This document shows positions 31,290 through 41,170 of a stretch of DNA of 48,296 bases, one piece after another (positions within the stretch are counted from its first letter, which is position 1; every line of letters starts with the position of its first letter). Under the pieces are notes generated by a model. The model had not been told where the DNA came from. It searched no databases and was given only the letters and a program-made list of their open reading frames with translations. Both the position numbers and the translations under genes were made by a program. Origin of the DNA: Zelonia costaricensis (Eukaryota; Euglenozoa; Kinetoplastea; Trypanosomatida; Trypanosomatidae); contig JASAOO010003370.1 of assembly GCA_030849075.1 (NCBI GenBank), positions 1 to 48,296 of the forward strand, given 5' to 3'.

Positions 31290-32804
31290 TGCGGTGGGTG
31301 GGTGAGGAGGGAGGGCAATGGGGAGGAATAGGGTGTGTCTGTCCTATCTACGAGTTGGCGCCACGGGAACGCAGTACAAATGGTGGTGGGTGTGTGGATG
31401 CTTGTAGGTGTGTGTGTGTGTGTGTGTGTGCTTCAGTAGTGTGATCAGCGGCTGAAGGGCGCCTCGGCGCGATGCTCGAGGGCACGGTGCGTGCACGCTG
31501 GTTTGCTTCTGTGCGTGTGGGTGTGCACACGTGTGCGTATGTTAAGTAGGAGAGACGGATGATGATGGATGCACTCAAAGAAGGTGAAGAAGATCATCGA
31601 TGTGCTTGTTCTGCAGAGGCGACCAAGAGCGACACAAAGGAGGCGGCGGTGATTCGGGTCCGCAGCTTCCGTGTGCACTTCTGCGCTCCACTTCACCTCC
31701 AGCTCACGGAAGCGCAGAGTCGAGTACAGGACAGACAAAAGAAGCTTGTGTGTCTGTGTGTGTATGTGCTTGCAGCCGTCACGAGCTTCCTGTGCGCGGC
31801 GAGGAGGGCTGCGGACTTCAGGAGCAGCGCATCGTGCAGTTCGATGGACCACGCATCGCTTCACTCAACGGTGTCGCTGATGACCTCCACCGCTACACAT
31901 GCGGAGGCGGGTGAAATCAGTTTTACCGAATCGTGTGAGCGCACGCACTCGGTGTGGCATCGGCTCGAGGACGTTCGTGTGTGCGTGCAGGTGTCGCTGA
32001 CAAGCAGCACAAGGTGAGCAAAAAGACTGATAAGCGCTGAGTACACCAGCACACACACACACGCAGACGTGCAAACATCTGCGCGACCTACGTGCGCGTT
32101 GGTGCGTGCGTGTGAGTGAGTGTGTGCGTGTGTGTCGAAGTCCTAGTCAGAATGCGGGAAAGCATGGCGCGTGTCATTCACCGAGAGGAAAAGGGGGCAC
32201 ATCAGATACACCGCGACGCACACCCACACACGCACATACCAAGAGAGGAGGGAGATGAAGAGAACATGAAAAGACAAGAAGAGAAAAGCGTTTACTTTAG
32301 ATTCAGGGGAGGGAGGGGAGGGGGGTGGAGGTGGAGGTGAAGAGGGGGGAAGGACGGAGTCGCGCGAAGCTCATCTGCACGAGGCGGCAGAAAGACGCGA
32401 GATGGGCCAAAGCCACGGAGGCAGCTGCACACGCGCAGCTCGGCTCGCCAGTGGGCCGTCCGCGCTCGTCCTGCCACCTGGCTTTGCCTCTACCCCAACA
32501 CAAAACACGCACATACACACAGGCATAGAGGTACAGAGCCGCCTCACCGTCCAGACCAGCTGCCCTGACGCCTTCGCCAACAGTAGAGGACGTCACCCTG
32601 CCACCCCCCGCCCACATCCCTTCCTACTTAACCGTTCGCCATCGCAGCACACATGCAGCAGCAAGAGCATCAGCACAGAAAAAGAAAAGTGAGAGGAAAC
32701 ACAACGAGACGCACCACGGGGGCGCCTTCCACGCAGAGAAAGGGGGGGGGGAGGCGCACGCAAGCACACCAAGAAGAACGCAGAGAAGGAGTCGCGTCGG
32801 CACC
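31290..32804. other. 1.5-kb spacer with no supported gene
   Basis: This lies between MAK16 and IFT74. It contains a GT tract at 31408-31430, CA-rich patches near 32050 and 32220, a purine-rich stretch at 32306-32365 and a G-run near 32742-32751. No open frame looks like protein. Confidence 0.6.
31408..31430. repeat. (GT)n microsatellite upstream of IFT74
   Basis: GT tract on the plus strand, (CA)n in sense orientation, about 120 bp upstream of the IFT74 start. Confidence 0.93.
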
Positions 32805-33614
32805 CTACCACTCGAGGTCCTCCATGCGCGCGCGCTGGCGCGGCGCCACGGGCTCGCGCTCGACCTCCTCCTCGATAAGAAGCTTCTCGCGCTTGCGGCC
32901 CTTGGCCTTGTGGCGCCCCCCGCGCACCGTCGCCTCCTCCTCCTCGGCCTCCTCGTCTTCCTCGTCCATGACGAAGTCGGGGAACTCCTCGTCCTCCTCC
33001 TGCTCGAGTGCCTCGAACTCCTCGCGGTCCTCCTCCTCGTCGAGCACCTTCTCGAAGGCCTCCTTGTTGCAGTTGATGACGCTATCGTACGTGCCCTTGC
33101 GCAGCCGGTCCAGCAGCTCCCGCTCGATCTCCATCTCGATGCGGGCTGCCGCCTCGGCCTTCTCCTCGCGCCGAAGCAGCTTATCCTCCTGCCGCTTGTT
33201 GACAGACACGTACTCCTCCTGCGGCTCCATCAGCATCTTTCGCTTCCGCATCAGGTACTGCTTCAGCCGCAGAAGCCGCGCCTTCACCTTGATGACAAGC
33301 TTCTGATCCCACCACTGCAGCTCCTCATCGATCTGGGCCAGCGCCTTGGGAAATGAGACATCCAGCTTCACCTTCTCCCACTGCCGGCGCGGCAGGTGGG
33401 CGCGCTCTGCCGTCTTAACGTACAGGTACAGCTCATCCTCGTGCTCGATGATGGTGGCGTACTGCGCGTTGGACAGCGGGCAGACGCCGCGCTGGCACAG
33501 CCCCGTCACGTTGTACGGGTTGCGGCAGAAGCGGACCTTGTCGTCGTTCGTCTTGACCTTGAAGGAGCAGAAGGTCTGCCCCATGATGTTCCACATAGCA
33601 TCATCGTGGTTCAT
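32805..33614 (-). CDS. MAK16: MAK16, large ribosomal subunit biogenesis factor (269 aa)
   Basis: A nucleolar factor required for early pre-60S particle assembly. The N-terminus shows the family's conserved opening: WNIMGQTFCSFKVKT, then FCRNPYNVTGLC and CPLSNAQYATI, with four conserved cysteines at 16, 30, 40 and 45 expected to bind zinc. The middle carries the LPRRQWEKVKL segment and basic helices (KARLLRLKQYLMRKR). The last ~90 residues are strongly acidic, then basic at about 234-245 (KAKGRKREK), a likely nuclear/nucleolar localisation signal. Length is typical of the family. The ATG at 33614 lies 12 nt after a very clear splice acceptor. Confidence 0.96.
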   Translation of the reverse strand: MNHDDAMWNIMGQTFCSFKVKTNDDKVRFCRNPYNVTGLCQRGVCPLSNAQYATIIEHEDELYLYVKTAERAHLPRRQWEKVKLDVSFPKALAQIDEELQWWDQKLVIKVKARLLRLKQYLMRKRKMLMEPQEEYVSVNKRQEDKLLRREEKAEAAARIEMEIERELLDRLRKGTYDSVINCNKEAFEKVLDEEEDREEFEALEQEEDEEFPDFVMDEEDEEAEEEEATVRGGRHKAKGRKREKLLIEEEVEREPVAPRQRARMEDLEW

Positions 33615-33626
33615 GGTTGCAGCAGG

Positions 33627-33648
33627 CTAAGATAAAAAAAAAAGGGAG
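33627..33648 (-). promoter_or_regulatory. Predicted trans-splice acceptor for MAK16
   Basis: On the minus strand a tract of C and ten consecutive T residues (complement of 33629-33648) ends in TTAG, with the AG at 33628-33627, giving a 12-nt leader before the MAK16 ATG. Confidence 0.7.
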
Positions 33649-33820
33649 TTGGTGGAACGAGGGGAGAAACACGCGACGTGACAGCTGATGAAAGCGAGTG
33701 AGCCCTGTTGGGCAGGTGCGGAACTGCCGCTCGGCGTGATTCAGCAGAGACAGCAAGCTCGCGGCGGCGTCTGCGAACTCCCTCGCTCGTCTTAATCGAG
33801 CGCTTGCTAAGTGGAAGAGA

Positions 33821-33867
33821 GTGTGTGTGTGTGTGGGTGTGTGTGTGGGTGGGTGGATGGGTGGGTG
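33821..33867 (+). repeat. GT tract merging into GGGTGG repeats, G-quadruplex candidate
   Basis: A GT dinucleotide run passes into GGGTGGGTGGATGGGTGGG on the plus strand, with four GGG runs within 19 bases. It lies about 200 bp upstream of the MAK16 start, on the template strand. Confidence 0.75.
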
Positions 33868-34463
33868 CTTCGTGGCGTTCCTCTTCTCTTCGGTTAACTT
33901 AATCAGGTGAAAGTGGGGAACAGGAGCTGTTAGGGGGGGGAATGGTGAACCGCGATGGTGACGCGGCACTTCAGCAAGCGCCGCAACAAGCGTGTACAGC
34001 GGCGGTGTTGTGAAACACAGTCAAGGCCAAGAGGGATGCAGGCCGTAGGAGGGCAAAAGCGACACGAGTGAGGGAGACACTGACGGCAGCAGGGACACAC
34101 ACACACACATGGGCGCAGAATTCGGAGACACGCCAGGCCGGGTGCGACAGCTGAAGGAAAAAGACCAAGTGCGAGGCCGGCACCACTGCACTCGCGCACC
34201 GCCCAGTCCACCGCGCCTAGTACAATGACCACTCAGCCCGAAGGGGCGCGGGGTCGGCTTCTTGTTCTTTTTTTGAGTCGCCTGCTTTACCGCCAGCGGG
34301 TCGTGGATCAACGAGGTCGCATTTAGCTTGCGGCGGGTACGTGCACGGCATATCCGCTCCTTTTATCTGGTTGGGGGTCTGTCGATGACAGGCAACGAGG
34401 TCTCTGACGGAGCTGACAAGAGGGGCGCTGGTGAGCACCTGCATCAGCGGTTTTCGAGCGCAC

Positions 34464-35672
34464 TCAAACCGCTTGTGCCAGGGCTGGCATGCCAAGACGC
34501 TGAACGAGCACGTGGTCGTGCCCTAGAAACGCGGACATGTGCGTAAGGGCCACGCGGCCGTACGAGTTGCCAGCAACATGCAGCTTCAGCGCCTCTGTCA
34601 TGGCCCGCTCCAGGTCGCCCTGGAGAAAGAGCGTTGTGACCAGAAGGCTGCGTGCGGCTGTGTCCTGCGGACCCGCCGTGAGCGCCGCCCGCAGCTTGGC
34701 TTCGCTAGCCTCTGCCTCGCACCAAGTCCGTGGAGCCGCTAGCATGAGCCGCCACGTCGTCACAGCGCGGTTCGCGTCGCTCAGCGGCTCCACTGCGTAC
34801 CTCTGCAGTGCCGGCTGCGTTGTGAGCCGCGTCAGGCACGAGTTGTCCACTGTCGCCTTGGCCTGCACGAGCTGCGCCAGCCCCGCCCATGCCAAACACA
34901 TGGCGACGCTGCCGTCATAGTCCTCGCGGGATGTGACGAGGCGGTCCACCTCCGCGGCGAGCGCGTCCAGCGTGTGCAGCGCCTTGACAAAGAACTTCTC
35001 CGCATAGAACGGCTTGCGCTCCGCCATGAGCTTCTTCCCCATGCCTACGAGCTTGGCGACGTCCACGGCGAGGTGCGGCTCTGCCTCGGCCACCGTCGAC
35101 TCGGTTGCGCTTGGCGTGTCACGCGAAGGGGCGGACACGACGACGCGCGCCGGCTTCGCGGAGCGCTGATACGAAGCAAGGCGGCTGCACACGCGGGGCA
35201 CCTCGGTGCTAGCCATGTCCGCAAGCGGCATGCCCCGCACCGCGTCCGCGATGGCGCCGCGGTAGATAATGAGCAGCAGCGGTTGCCCCTGCGTCTTCTC
35301 CAGCTGTGCCCGTGCAGGGGCAAACGCTGGACTGCTGCAGTCCCAGAGAAACAGCTGCAGCGCCGTGCCGTGCTGCCGAGCTGCGGCGGTGACGCTCTTC
35401 TGAAATTCGGAGAGGCCGTCGGCCGTCACACCATCGCCAGGATGCTCGTAGCAGAGCAGGAATGCGTCGCTTGAGTGTTTGGTGCCCGTACCTTCGTGGC
35501 GGCGGATCTTGCTGGGGGCATTCGGTGAGGCGCTCTCATGTCCGAAGATGGCGGCAAACTCGTGCTCACTCGTCACGACGGTCACCTTCACGGGGGGGAC
35601 TGCGGGGGACGACGAGCCCGCCGCGCCGGCCGCGGCGTCCTCGCTGCGCAAAGAGGCTGGATTGGTGTGCAT
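34464..35672 (-). CDS. Thioredoxin-like domain plus C-terminal TPR-like helices, function unknown (402 aa)
   Basis: I do not recognise a named family. Residues 1-45 are low-complexity. About 60-170 read like a degenerate thioredoxin fold: a FLLCY strand, a helix (SEFQKSVTAAARQHG), the LQLFLWDCSS strand, a helix (APARAQLEKTQ), then QPLLLIIYRG resembling the cis-Pro strand and hairpin. There is no CxxC, so disulfide chemistry is unlikely. After an Ala/Ser/Pro-rich linker (170-200), residues about 205-390 form helix pairs of TPR-like spacing (KKLMAERKPFYAEKFFVKALHTL, then LVTTLFLQGDLERAMTEALKLH). Such combinations often act as adaptor or co-chaperone modules; that is inference. The start ATG at 35672 follows a pyrimidine tract and AG. 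It sits between MAK16 and the MORN gene. Confidence 0.8.
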   Translation of the reverse strand: MHTNPASLRSEDAAAGAAGSSSPAVPPVKVTVVTSEHEFAAIFGHESASPNAPSKIRRHEGTGTKHSSDAFLLCYEHPGDGVTADGLSEFQKSVTAAARQHGTALQLFLWDCSSPAFAPARAQLEKTQGQPLLLIIYRGAIADAVRGMPLADMASTEVPRVCSRLASYQRSAKPARVVVSAPSRDTPSATESTVAEAEPHLAVDVAKLVGMGKKLMAERKPFYAEKFFVKALHTLDALAAEVDRLVTSREDYDGSVAMCLAWAGLAQLVQAKATVDNSCLTRLTTQPALQRYAVEPLSDANRAVTTWRLMLAAPRTWCEAEASEAKLRAALTAGPQDTAARSLLVTTLFLQGDLERAMTEALKLHVAGNSYGRVALTHMSAFLGHDHVLVQRLGMPALAQAV

Positions 35673-36818
35673 GGGCGACTACGGTGCTTGTATGTGCGTG
35701 TTGTCGAGGGATCAAGAAAGGAAGCAGGGGGCAAAAAAGGTAAGTGGTGGGCTCTTCAGCTCGGCGAGAGTGATCGGCGCTGGCGATGCGCGACGGGGGC
35801 CGGCACTGCAGGGTGCCGAGGTGGCCTCCTCCCCTCGTCTTTTTTTTCCCGCGATGGCAGCTACAAGCGAACTGGACAAGGGAGAGAGTCGCCCGAGGGG
35901 GGTGGGGACATCACCGTTCGACGTGAAGGCCAGAGGGGAGACGTCCGCCCGGGATTGTGCGTGTGGGTTTGCATGACAGCCGCACTCTTCTCTCTTCACT
36001 GTTGCCCCGAGCGGAGGTACGGCAACAGGACGCGCCCATCGACCACCAGAAAGGAGAAGGAGAAAAGTGTTGACGCTGCCCTGTTTTGACGCCTCGAGTC
36101 TGGGAGCTTCACGTGACACACGATACTACGCAGTGCGGCTGGTTTGCAACTCTGCGCTTCGTTCTTTCTCTCGTGTGGTCGAGATGTAGGGTTTCGGACG
36201 CGGCGGTGCGAGTGCGCGCCGCTCATACGGGTAGGCTACATTTCTGTTTTTCGTTTTCCAATGTGAATGGCGCAAGCGACCAAGACGAGGCGAAGACTGC
36301 TGGGAGGGTCCTTTTTCTTTTGGCGTCCCTCCTGCTCGCCTGTTCACCGTCGCCGCCGGGGCTCGCGGTCGCGGTAAGCGACGCTTGAGTTCAAAAGCAG
36401 GGCGGTGAGTTCTGAAGGGAGAAGTGAGAAGGGCCGAGAGGGAAAATGGCGGACAGTGGCAGCCTCACAGAACTCGAACAAAGAAAAAGCACTTGTGTAC
36501 ATCACGGACGAGAGGCGAACAACACCAGACACATACACACACACACAGTTCCGCACGAGTGGAGAAGGTGAGCAAATGCGGGCAACAAGATCTCGCAGTC
36601 CACAGTTTCAACCAAGACCACGATGTGTCAGGGGCCCGTGTCGAGGGGGTAATCAAGGAAACACAAACGAGAAGGAGGACAGGCAGAGCAGAAACGGCGC
36701 AGCCGGCTCAAATGGGCAGCAGAAGCACATGAAGATGCCTCCCATTCACCACAGACGCCGGCCACCCGAAAAGAAAAGGGAAAAGGAAGAGCTGGCACAC
36801 AAACACTCAACAGAGCAC
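35673..36818. other. 1.1-kb spacer with no supported gene
   Basis: This lies between the MORN gene and the thioredoxin-like/TPR-like gene. Apart from the splice region and a short CA tract near 36533-36547 it is mixed sequence without protein-like frames or recognisable RNA genes. Confidence 0.55.
35687..35740 (-). promoter_or_regulatory. Possible trans-splice acceptor for the thioredoxin-like/TPR-like gene
   Basis: On the minus strand a T/C-rich stretch (complement of about 35707-35740) is followed by the first AG at 35688-35687, giving a 14-nt leader. A second AG at 35680-35679 is an alternative. Confidence 0.4.
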
Positions 36819-38480
36819 TCACCGACCGAGCAGACGCACATCGACGCGTTGCTGCGTGGCCTCATCCACGCAAGTGGTGAAGGTGCCCTCATGCGCCTCG
36901 CAGTGCATCTCGTCGTGCTGGCCGCGTCGATACGTCGACACGTAGGCGCCCTCGCCATCAGGTACGTCGGACTTCCAGCGCCCGTAGTACGTGCCGCCCC
37001 CGCGCACCTGCAGCGAGCCCTCGCCCTCCTTCTGGTCCTGCACCCACTGCCCCGCGTACGACGCCGCCGCAGAGGCGTACTCGCCGTAGCCGTGGCGCTT
37101 GCCGTTGACGTAGTCGCCCGTGTACCGCTGCACCTCCCCATCCGCGCACGGCACCTCGTACGTGCCTCGGCCGTGAAACCGCCCACGCTGCCACTCTCCG
37201 ACGTAGTGGCTGCCGTCCGCGAAGAGACACGTCGCCTGGCCGTGCAGGGAGCCGTAGCGCCACTGCCCCGTGACACGCGCGGCGGTGCTGCAGTTGCTGG
37301 TGAAGGTGCCGTGCCCGTGCGGCATGCCGTGCATCCACTCGCCAATGAAGACGTCACCGTTGCTGAACCACTTGGTGCCGCGGCCGTGCTCGCATCCGCG
37401 CAGCCAGCCGCCCTCGTACTTCGTGCCGCTGGGGTAGAGGTAGGTGCCGTTGCCTTCGTAGAAGCCGCAGACCCAATCGCCCTTGTACACGTGGCCGTCG
37501 TTGTAGACGTACTCGCCGTAGCCATGTAGCGTGTTCTCGATGAATTCGCCGTTGTAAACCCCCTCCGGCTCCACCAGCTCGCCTTTTCCGTGCAGCTTGT
37601 CGTCCATCCAGGAGCCTTGGTAGAGCAGGTGGAACTCCCCACTGTGGTACACCCCCATGCCACACCGCTGTCCCACAAACCACTGCCCCTCGTAGACGTC
37701 GTTCATCGGCTTTGAGCGGCGCAGGCAGCCCTTGCCGTGCGGAAAGCAGTTCTTCCAGTTCCCTTCGTAGATCGCCGCCCCTTCGGGGAAGGCAAATGTC
37801 TGGTAGCCCTCCGGTTGCAGAGAGGTGAGTCGATCGCGCACCGCGAGGCTGACACACTCCCAAACCGCCAGCATGTCCTTTACGGCCGCCGCGCTGGCCT
37901 GTGCCCACGCGGTGCGGCGCGCCTGCTGCGCTCGCAGAATCGCCGACCGCGCCTGCTTGTCCAGCTCCTCCATCTGCAAATCGTGGTAGTTGAGGTTGAA
38001 GGCGAGCTCCTGCTGCCGCTGCGCGTCAAGGGGGTGCAGCAGCAGCCGCGAGGCGTCCTTTGGAATTGCCATGGCGAAGGAAGTCGACCTCGACGGCTCC
38101 GAAAGGGCGGTGGTGGTGGTCAGTTCTGAGCTAGGCGTGATGCCGCGCGACGACGCAGGTGCCGGCGTCGCGACTCCGACTGCTGGAAACGCCACTGAGG
38201 TGTTGGGCGGCACGACCATCACGGAAGCACGCGGCCCCCCGACCGATGCGCCACTGAAGAAGCCGCGTGGCTGCCGCGCCGTTAGCCGCGACAGGGACGA
38301 CGACATCATCATCGAGGGTGAGGTGCTGCGCTGAAACTTCGAAGCCGCCCGCATCGTATCCGGCCCCATGTGCTCCGTAGCTGCGCGCTGTGAGTTACGC
38401 AGGAAGTTGGCCGCGAGCTTTGACGACGACGCCGGCGGCCGCGACGGCGAGTTGCCGGATACGATGGGTGTGAACTCCAT
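36819..38480 (-). CDS. MORN-repeat protein with 12 repeats (553 aa)
   Basis: MORN repeats build rigid rods that bind membranes or bring cytoskeletal partners together, and trypanosomatid MORN proteins are often cytoskeleton-associated. Residues 1-150 are Ser/Pro/Thr-rich and probably disordered. About 150-205 form a helix (QELAFNLNYHDLQMEELDKQ). Then about 238-515 carry twelve Y-x-G-x-W type repeats, beginning at about 238, 263, 287, 309, 332, 355, 378, 403, 426, 453, 475 and 498. Repeats 7, 8 and 10 deviate at the first or last aromatic (FIGEW, VTGQW, YTGDY). No kinase or other catalytic domain is attached. The start is the ATG at 38480 (MEFTPIV), 20 nt after a splice acceptor. A frame reaching 38702 exists, but it crosses that acceptor and reads low-complexity, so it is rejected. 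Confidence 0.92.
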   Translation of the reverse strand: MEFTPIVSGNSPSRPPASSSKLAANFLRNSQRAATEHMGPDTMRAASKFQRSTSPSMMMSSSLSRLTARQPRGFFSGASVGGPRASVMVVPPNTSVAFPAVGVATPAPASSRGITPSSELTTTTALSEPSRSTSFAMAIPKDASRLLLHPLDAQRQQELAFNLNYHDLQMEELDKQARSAILRAQQARRTAWAQASAAAVKDMLAVWECVSLAVRDRLTSLQPEGYQTFAFPEGAAIYEGNWKNCFPHGKGCLRRSKPMNDVYEGQWFVGQRCGMGVYHSGEFHLLYQGSWMDDKLHGKGELVEPEGVYNGEFIENTLHGYGEYVYNDGHVYKGDWVCGFYEGNGTYLYPSGTKYEGGWLRGCEHGRGTKWFSNGDVFIGEWMHGMPHGHGTFTSNCSTAARVTGQWRYGSLHGQATCLFADGSHYVGEWQRGRFHGRGTYEVPCADGEVQRYTGDYVNGKRHGYGEYASAAASYAGQWVQDQKEGEGSLQVRGGGTYYGRWKSDVPDGEGAYVSTYRRGQHDEMHCEAHEGTFTTCVDEATQQRVDVRLLGR

Positions 38481-38483
38481 AAA

Positions 38484-38524
38484 GTGTGTGTGTGTGTGTG
38501 CTGGTGGGACAGAGGGAGTAGAAA
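38484..38524 (-). promoter_or_regulatory. Predicted trans-splice acceptor and CA-repeat leader of the MORN gene
   Basis: On the minus strand a pyrimidine tract (complement of about 38503-38524) ends in CCAG, with the AG at 38502-38501. The whole remaining leader to the ATG at 38480 is essentially a (CA)n repeat, so repeat-length variation would directly change the 5' UTR. Confidence 0.6.
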
Positions 38525-39963
38525 CGGTGTGCGGCCTGCGGGACGAAAGGGCCCGCTTCACCACGATGGTGGTCGTGTGCGCGACGGACAAGAGCCGGCG
38601 ATAGAAGCTGAACAGAGGCGACCCGGAGAGGCACGTGAGTTCAGGAAAGGGGGTCACTACAAAGTGTCCAGGGGATTGTGTGGCAGCATCACAACGCGGC
38701 ATCCGATCAGCGAGCTAAACTCGCGCAAAGATGCCGTCCGAAATCGCAGCGCCGCGAGCCCCTCCTCGCGACAGAGGTAGAATGATGAGGGGATGCACTT
38801 GTGGCACAAGCAGCGAGGACATCATCCTTCAGCACGGGCAACCTTTGCGGGCCAGGCACGCTACCTCCTCGCCTGTAGCGGACTCGAGCGGATTGCTTCC
38901 CTCTCGCCTACACGAGCAAAGGTGATGGGCTGCTACGCCTCTAGCATGCAGATAGAATTCCTCTGCCTTCAAGAGTTCATAATCACCGCGTACGTGTCGA
39001 TCTCCTCCACCATCACCCGGCGAGCACCGAAGGAGGGGACGGCATCGGACACAAAAGCCTCGCTGCCGTCAGCTTTCTTTCTTTCTCTTTCGCGCGCAAT
39101 TCGAGTTTTAGATGGAAAAAAAAAAAGGCAAGACGACCTCCGGTGTCCTGGCACGTCTTTTGGCTTCTATGAGGTGTGTACTCCCTCCCTATCAAGAAGC
39201 CTCTCGTGTTCTCACACGTCTCCCAGCAGCCTCACACCACCGATGAGGTTACATGGCGTCGCTTTCTTTCTCTGTGTGCGTGTGCGTTCGCTGTGGTACG
39301 GGGAGCAGACAACACAGAAGAAGGGAGCAGGAAGGCCGCGCACACGGGGGGCACACGAAGTGAGACAAGGACCGGCTGCATGTGTGGCGCAGCGCGCACG
39401 AGCTCTGCCGAGCCCGAAGCGACCATGACACTGCACACCGCTGCGTCTCCTCGCCCTTCCCGAGGTGCGAGATGAACACATGGACAGCCGCTCTTGTGGA
39501 AAGGGCGGAGGGAGAAAGATGAGGAGCGGGGAGTGAGAAGAGGCTCTCCGTGATGCTCGGACCGCGTCATCGACTGTCAACTTTGCCTGTCGCAGCACCA
39601 CCTGCACCAGATCGGCACACAAACACACAAGCATCAACAGCACACACACGCCAGCTCTAATGTAAAACACAAAACAAAAGCAAATCGCGACGAGGACGAA
39701 AGTACACGACACACACAAACACAGGTCGTTACGAGATCTAACGCCGCCACGCAGGAAAGAGTGCCTTGAGCACGCGCCAGAAAAGCAGCTGGTGCACAGG
39801 CACATGAGCACGACGCTAATCCAGTATGCCAGCCGCAGACGACGAGAGTAGGAGCGTCAGGCGCGCCGCGCCACTCTCTCGGAGATGAAACAGCGATGCG
39901 CGGCTTGACGACTTGAGGTAAACGAGCGTCAGCGCAGCATCCACTGTGTGTGTACACGTGTCT

Positions 39964-39985
39964 GTCTGTGTGTGTGTGTGTGCGT
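39964..39985. repeat. (GT)n microsatellite in the centrin 3' UTR
   Basis: GT tract on the plus strand, about 40 bp past the centrin stop codon in transcription direction. Confidence 0.92.
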
Positions 39986-40022
39986 GCTTGGGTCCACAAC
40001 CACCAGTTGGTGTTCACAAAGC

Positions 40023-40472
40023 CTACTTGCCGCGCATCTGAAGCATGACGCTCTTGAACTCGTCAAAGGACACTTCGCCGTCGCCGTCCTCGTCCGCCTC
40101 AGCAATCATCTCCTTCAGCACGTCATCGCCTGGGTTCTCACCCAGCAGCTTCGCGACCTCCTTCAGGTTTGCGAACGAGATCTTGCCCTTCTTGTCGAGA
40201 TCGAAGAGCTGGAACGCCTTGAGAATCTCCTCGGGGGAGTCCTTGGGGGCCATGCGCGACTTCACCATCGCCTCAAACTCGCCGTACTCGACAAGACCGT
40301 TCGCGTCCGTCCGCATCGAGCGGATAATGCGCTCCACCTCGTCCCGCGGCAAGTCGCCGAAGCCGAGGCCCTTCATGGCGAGCGCCATCTCCTCCGCATC
40401 AATCGCGCCGGAGCCGTCGGCATCGAAGAGGTTGAAGGCTTCGCGAATCTGCTCGTCAGTAAGAGCCGCCAT
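40023..40472 (-). CDS. CEN1: Centrin, EF-hand calcium-binding protein (149 aa)
   Basis: Centrins are basal-body and centrosome proteins needed for their duplication and segregation. The protein is four EF-hands with almost no N-terminal tail. Loop 1 (17-28, [12 protein letters not shown]) and loop 4 (127-138, [12 protein letters not shown]) are canonical. Loop 2 (54-65) has Arg instead of Asp at position 1, and loop 3 (91-102) has Asn instead of Glu at position 12, so only two sites should bind calcium well. The 149-residue length, opening MAALTDEQ and position fit the Leishmania centrin known in L. donovani as CEN1, whose loss blocks amastigote cytokinesis and is used in attenuated strains. 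A longer frame to 40523 exists, but it lacks centrin character. The stop is TAG. Confidence 0.96.
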   Translation of the reverse strand: MAALTDEQIREAFNLFDADGSGAIDAEEMALAMKGLGFGDLPRDEVERIIRSMRTDANGLVEYGEFEAMVKSRMAPKDSPEEILKAFQLFDLDKKGKISFANLKEVAKLLGENPGDDVLKEMIAEADEDGDGEVSFDEFKSVMLQMRGK

Positions 40473-41170
40473 GACCACACAACAAAAAGAAAGTGAGAAA
40501 TGCGATAGCTGCGAGAAGTTCAACGGAAACAGGAGCTACTGCGCTTTCGTCCTTGTGATACTCACACCAAACAGCACAGAGTCGGTGCTCGTTAATGAGG
40601 AGGGCTGTGGCCGAAAAACGAAGTTGTGGGTTGCAGGTGAGCTGGAGTAGCGACAGGTGCTGTGTGTATGTGGGTGTGCATTGATAAGTTCGAGTTCATG
40701 GAACCCGCGTACAGCGAAGGATCGAGAAAGAGAGGTGAGACGACGGAGGACAACATAGGTGAGTAGAGCGGCTCGTTCATGCGAGACACACTGCGCAGCC
40801 GCGTAGACGAGCTCACCGCATTAGAACCGACGCGCCTGCGCCTCAGCTGCCTAGGCGATCCTTCGGGTCATGCAAACTATCCACGCTTTTACGAATCCTG
40901 TTAGGAACTCAGTTTTGGAGAGCACCAGCGCTCCCTCATACTTACCCCTCGCCCACGGCATAAAGCCCAACCACACCTCTTTCCTACAGCCGCCCCAGTC
41001 CCCTGTACCCGAAGCGAGAGTGAAAGGTCCGCCATCGAGCCACATCGATCCGCAAACGGGTGCCCCGGTCCGCCATACGCCACTCTCCCCAGGCTCACTG
41101 AAGGGCTCTCAACCCCAACCGTGAAGACGCTCAGCACAGTTACGCGAACCACAGTCCCCCCTCCAGCAAC

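Larger units (their letters stand above)
33615..34463. other. 0.85-kb spacer with no supported gene
   Basis: This lies between the thioredoxin-like/TPR-like gene and MAK16. It holds the MAK16 splice signal, a GT/GGGT tract at 33821-33867 and otherwise mixed sequence. The segment 34200-34440 is less repetitive than usual for these spacers, but shows no box elements or tRNA-like structure I could identify. Confidence 0.55.
38481..40022. other. 1.5-kb spacer with no supported gene
   Basis: This contains the MORN splice region and the presumed centrin 3' UTR. It has a poly-A run at about 39114-39126 and a GT tract at 39964-39985 just beyond the centrin stop. The part from 38700 to 39200 is less repetitive than other spacers, but no RNA gene or protein-like frame could be supported. 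Confidence 0.55.
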
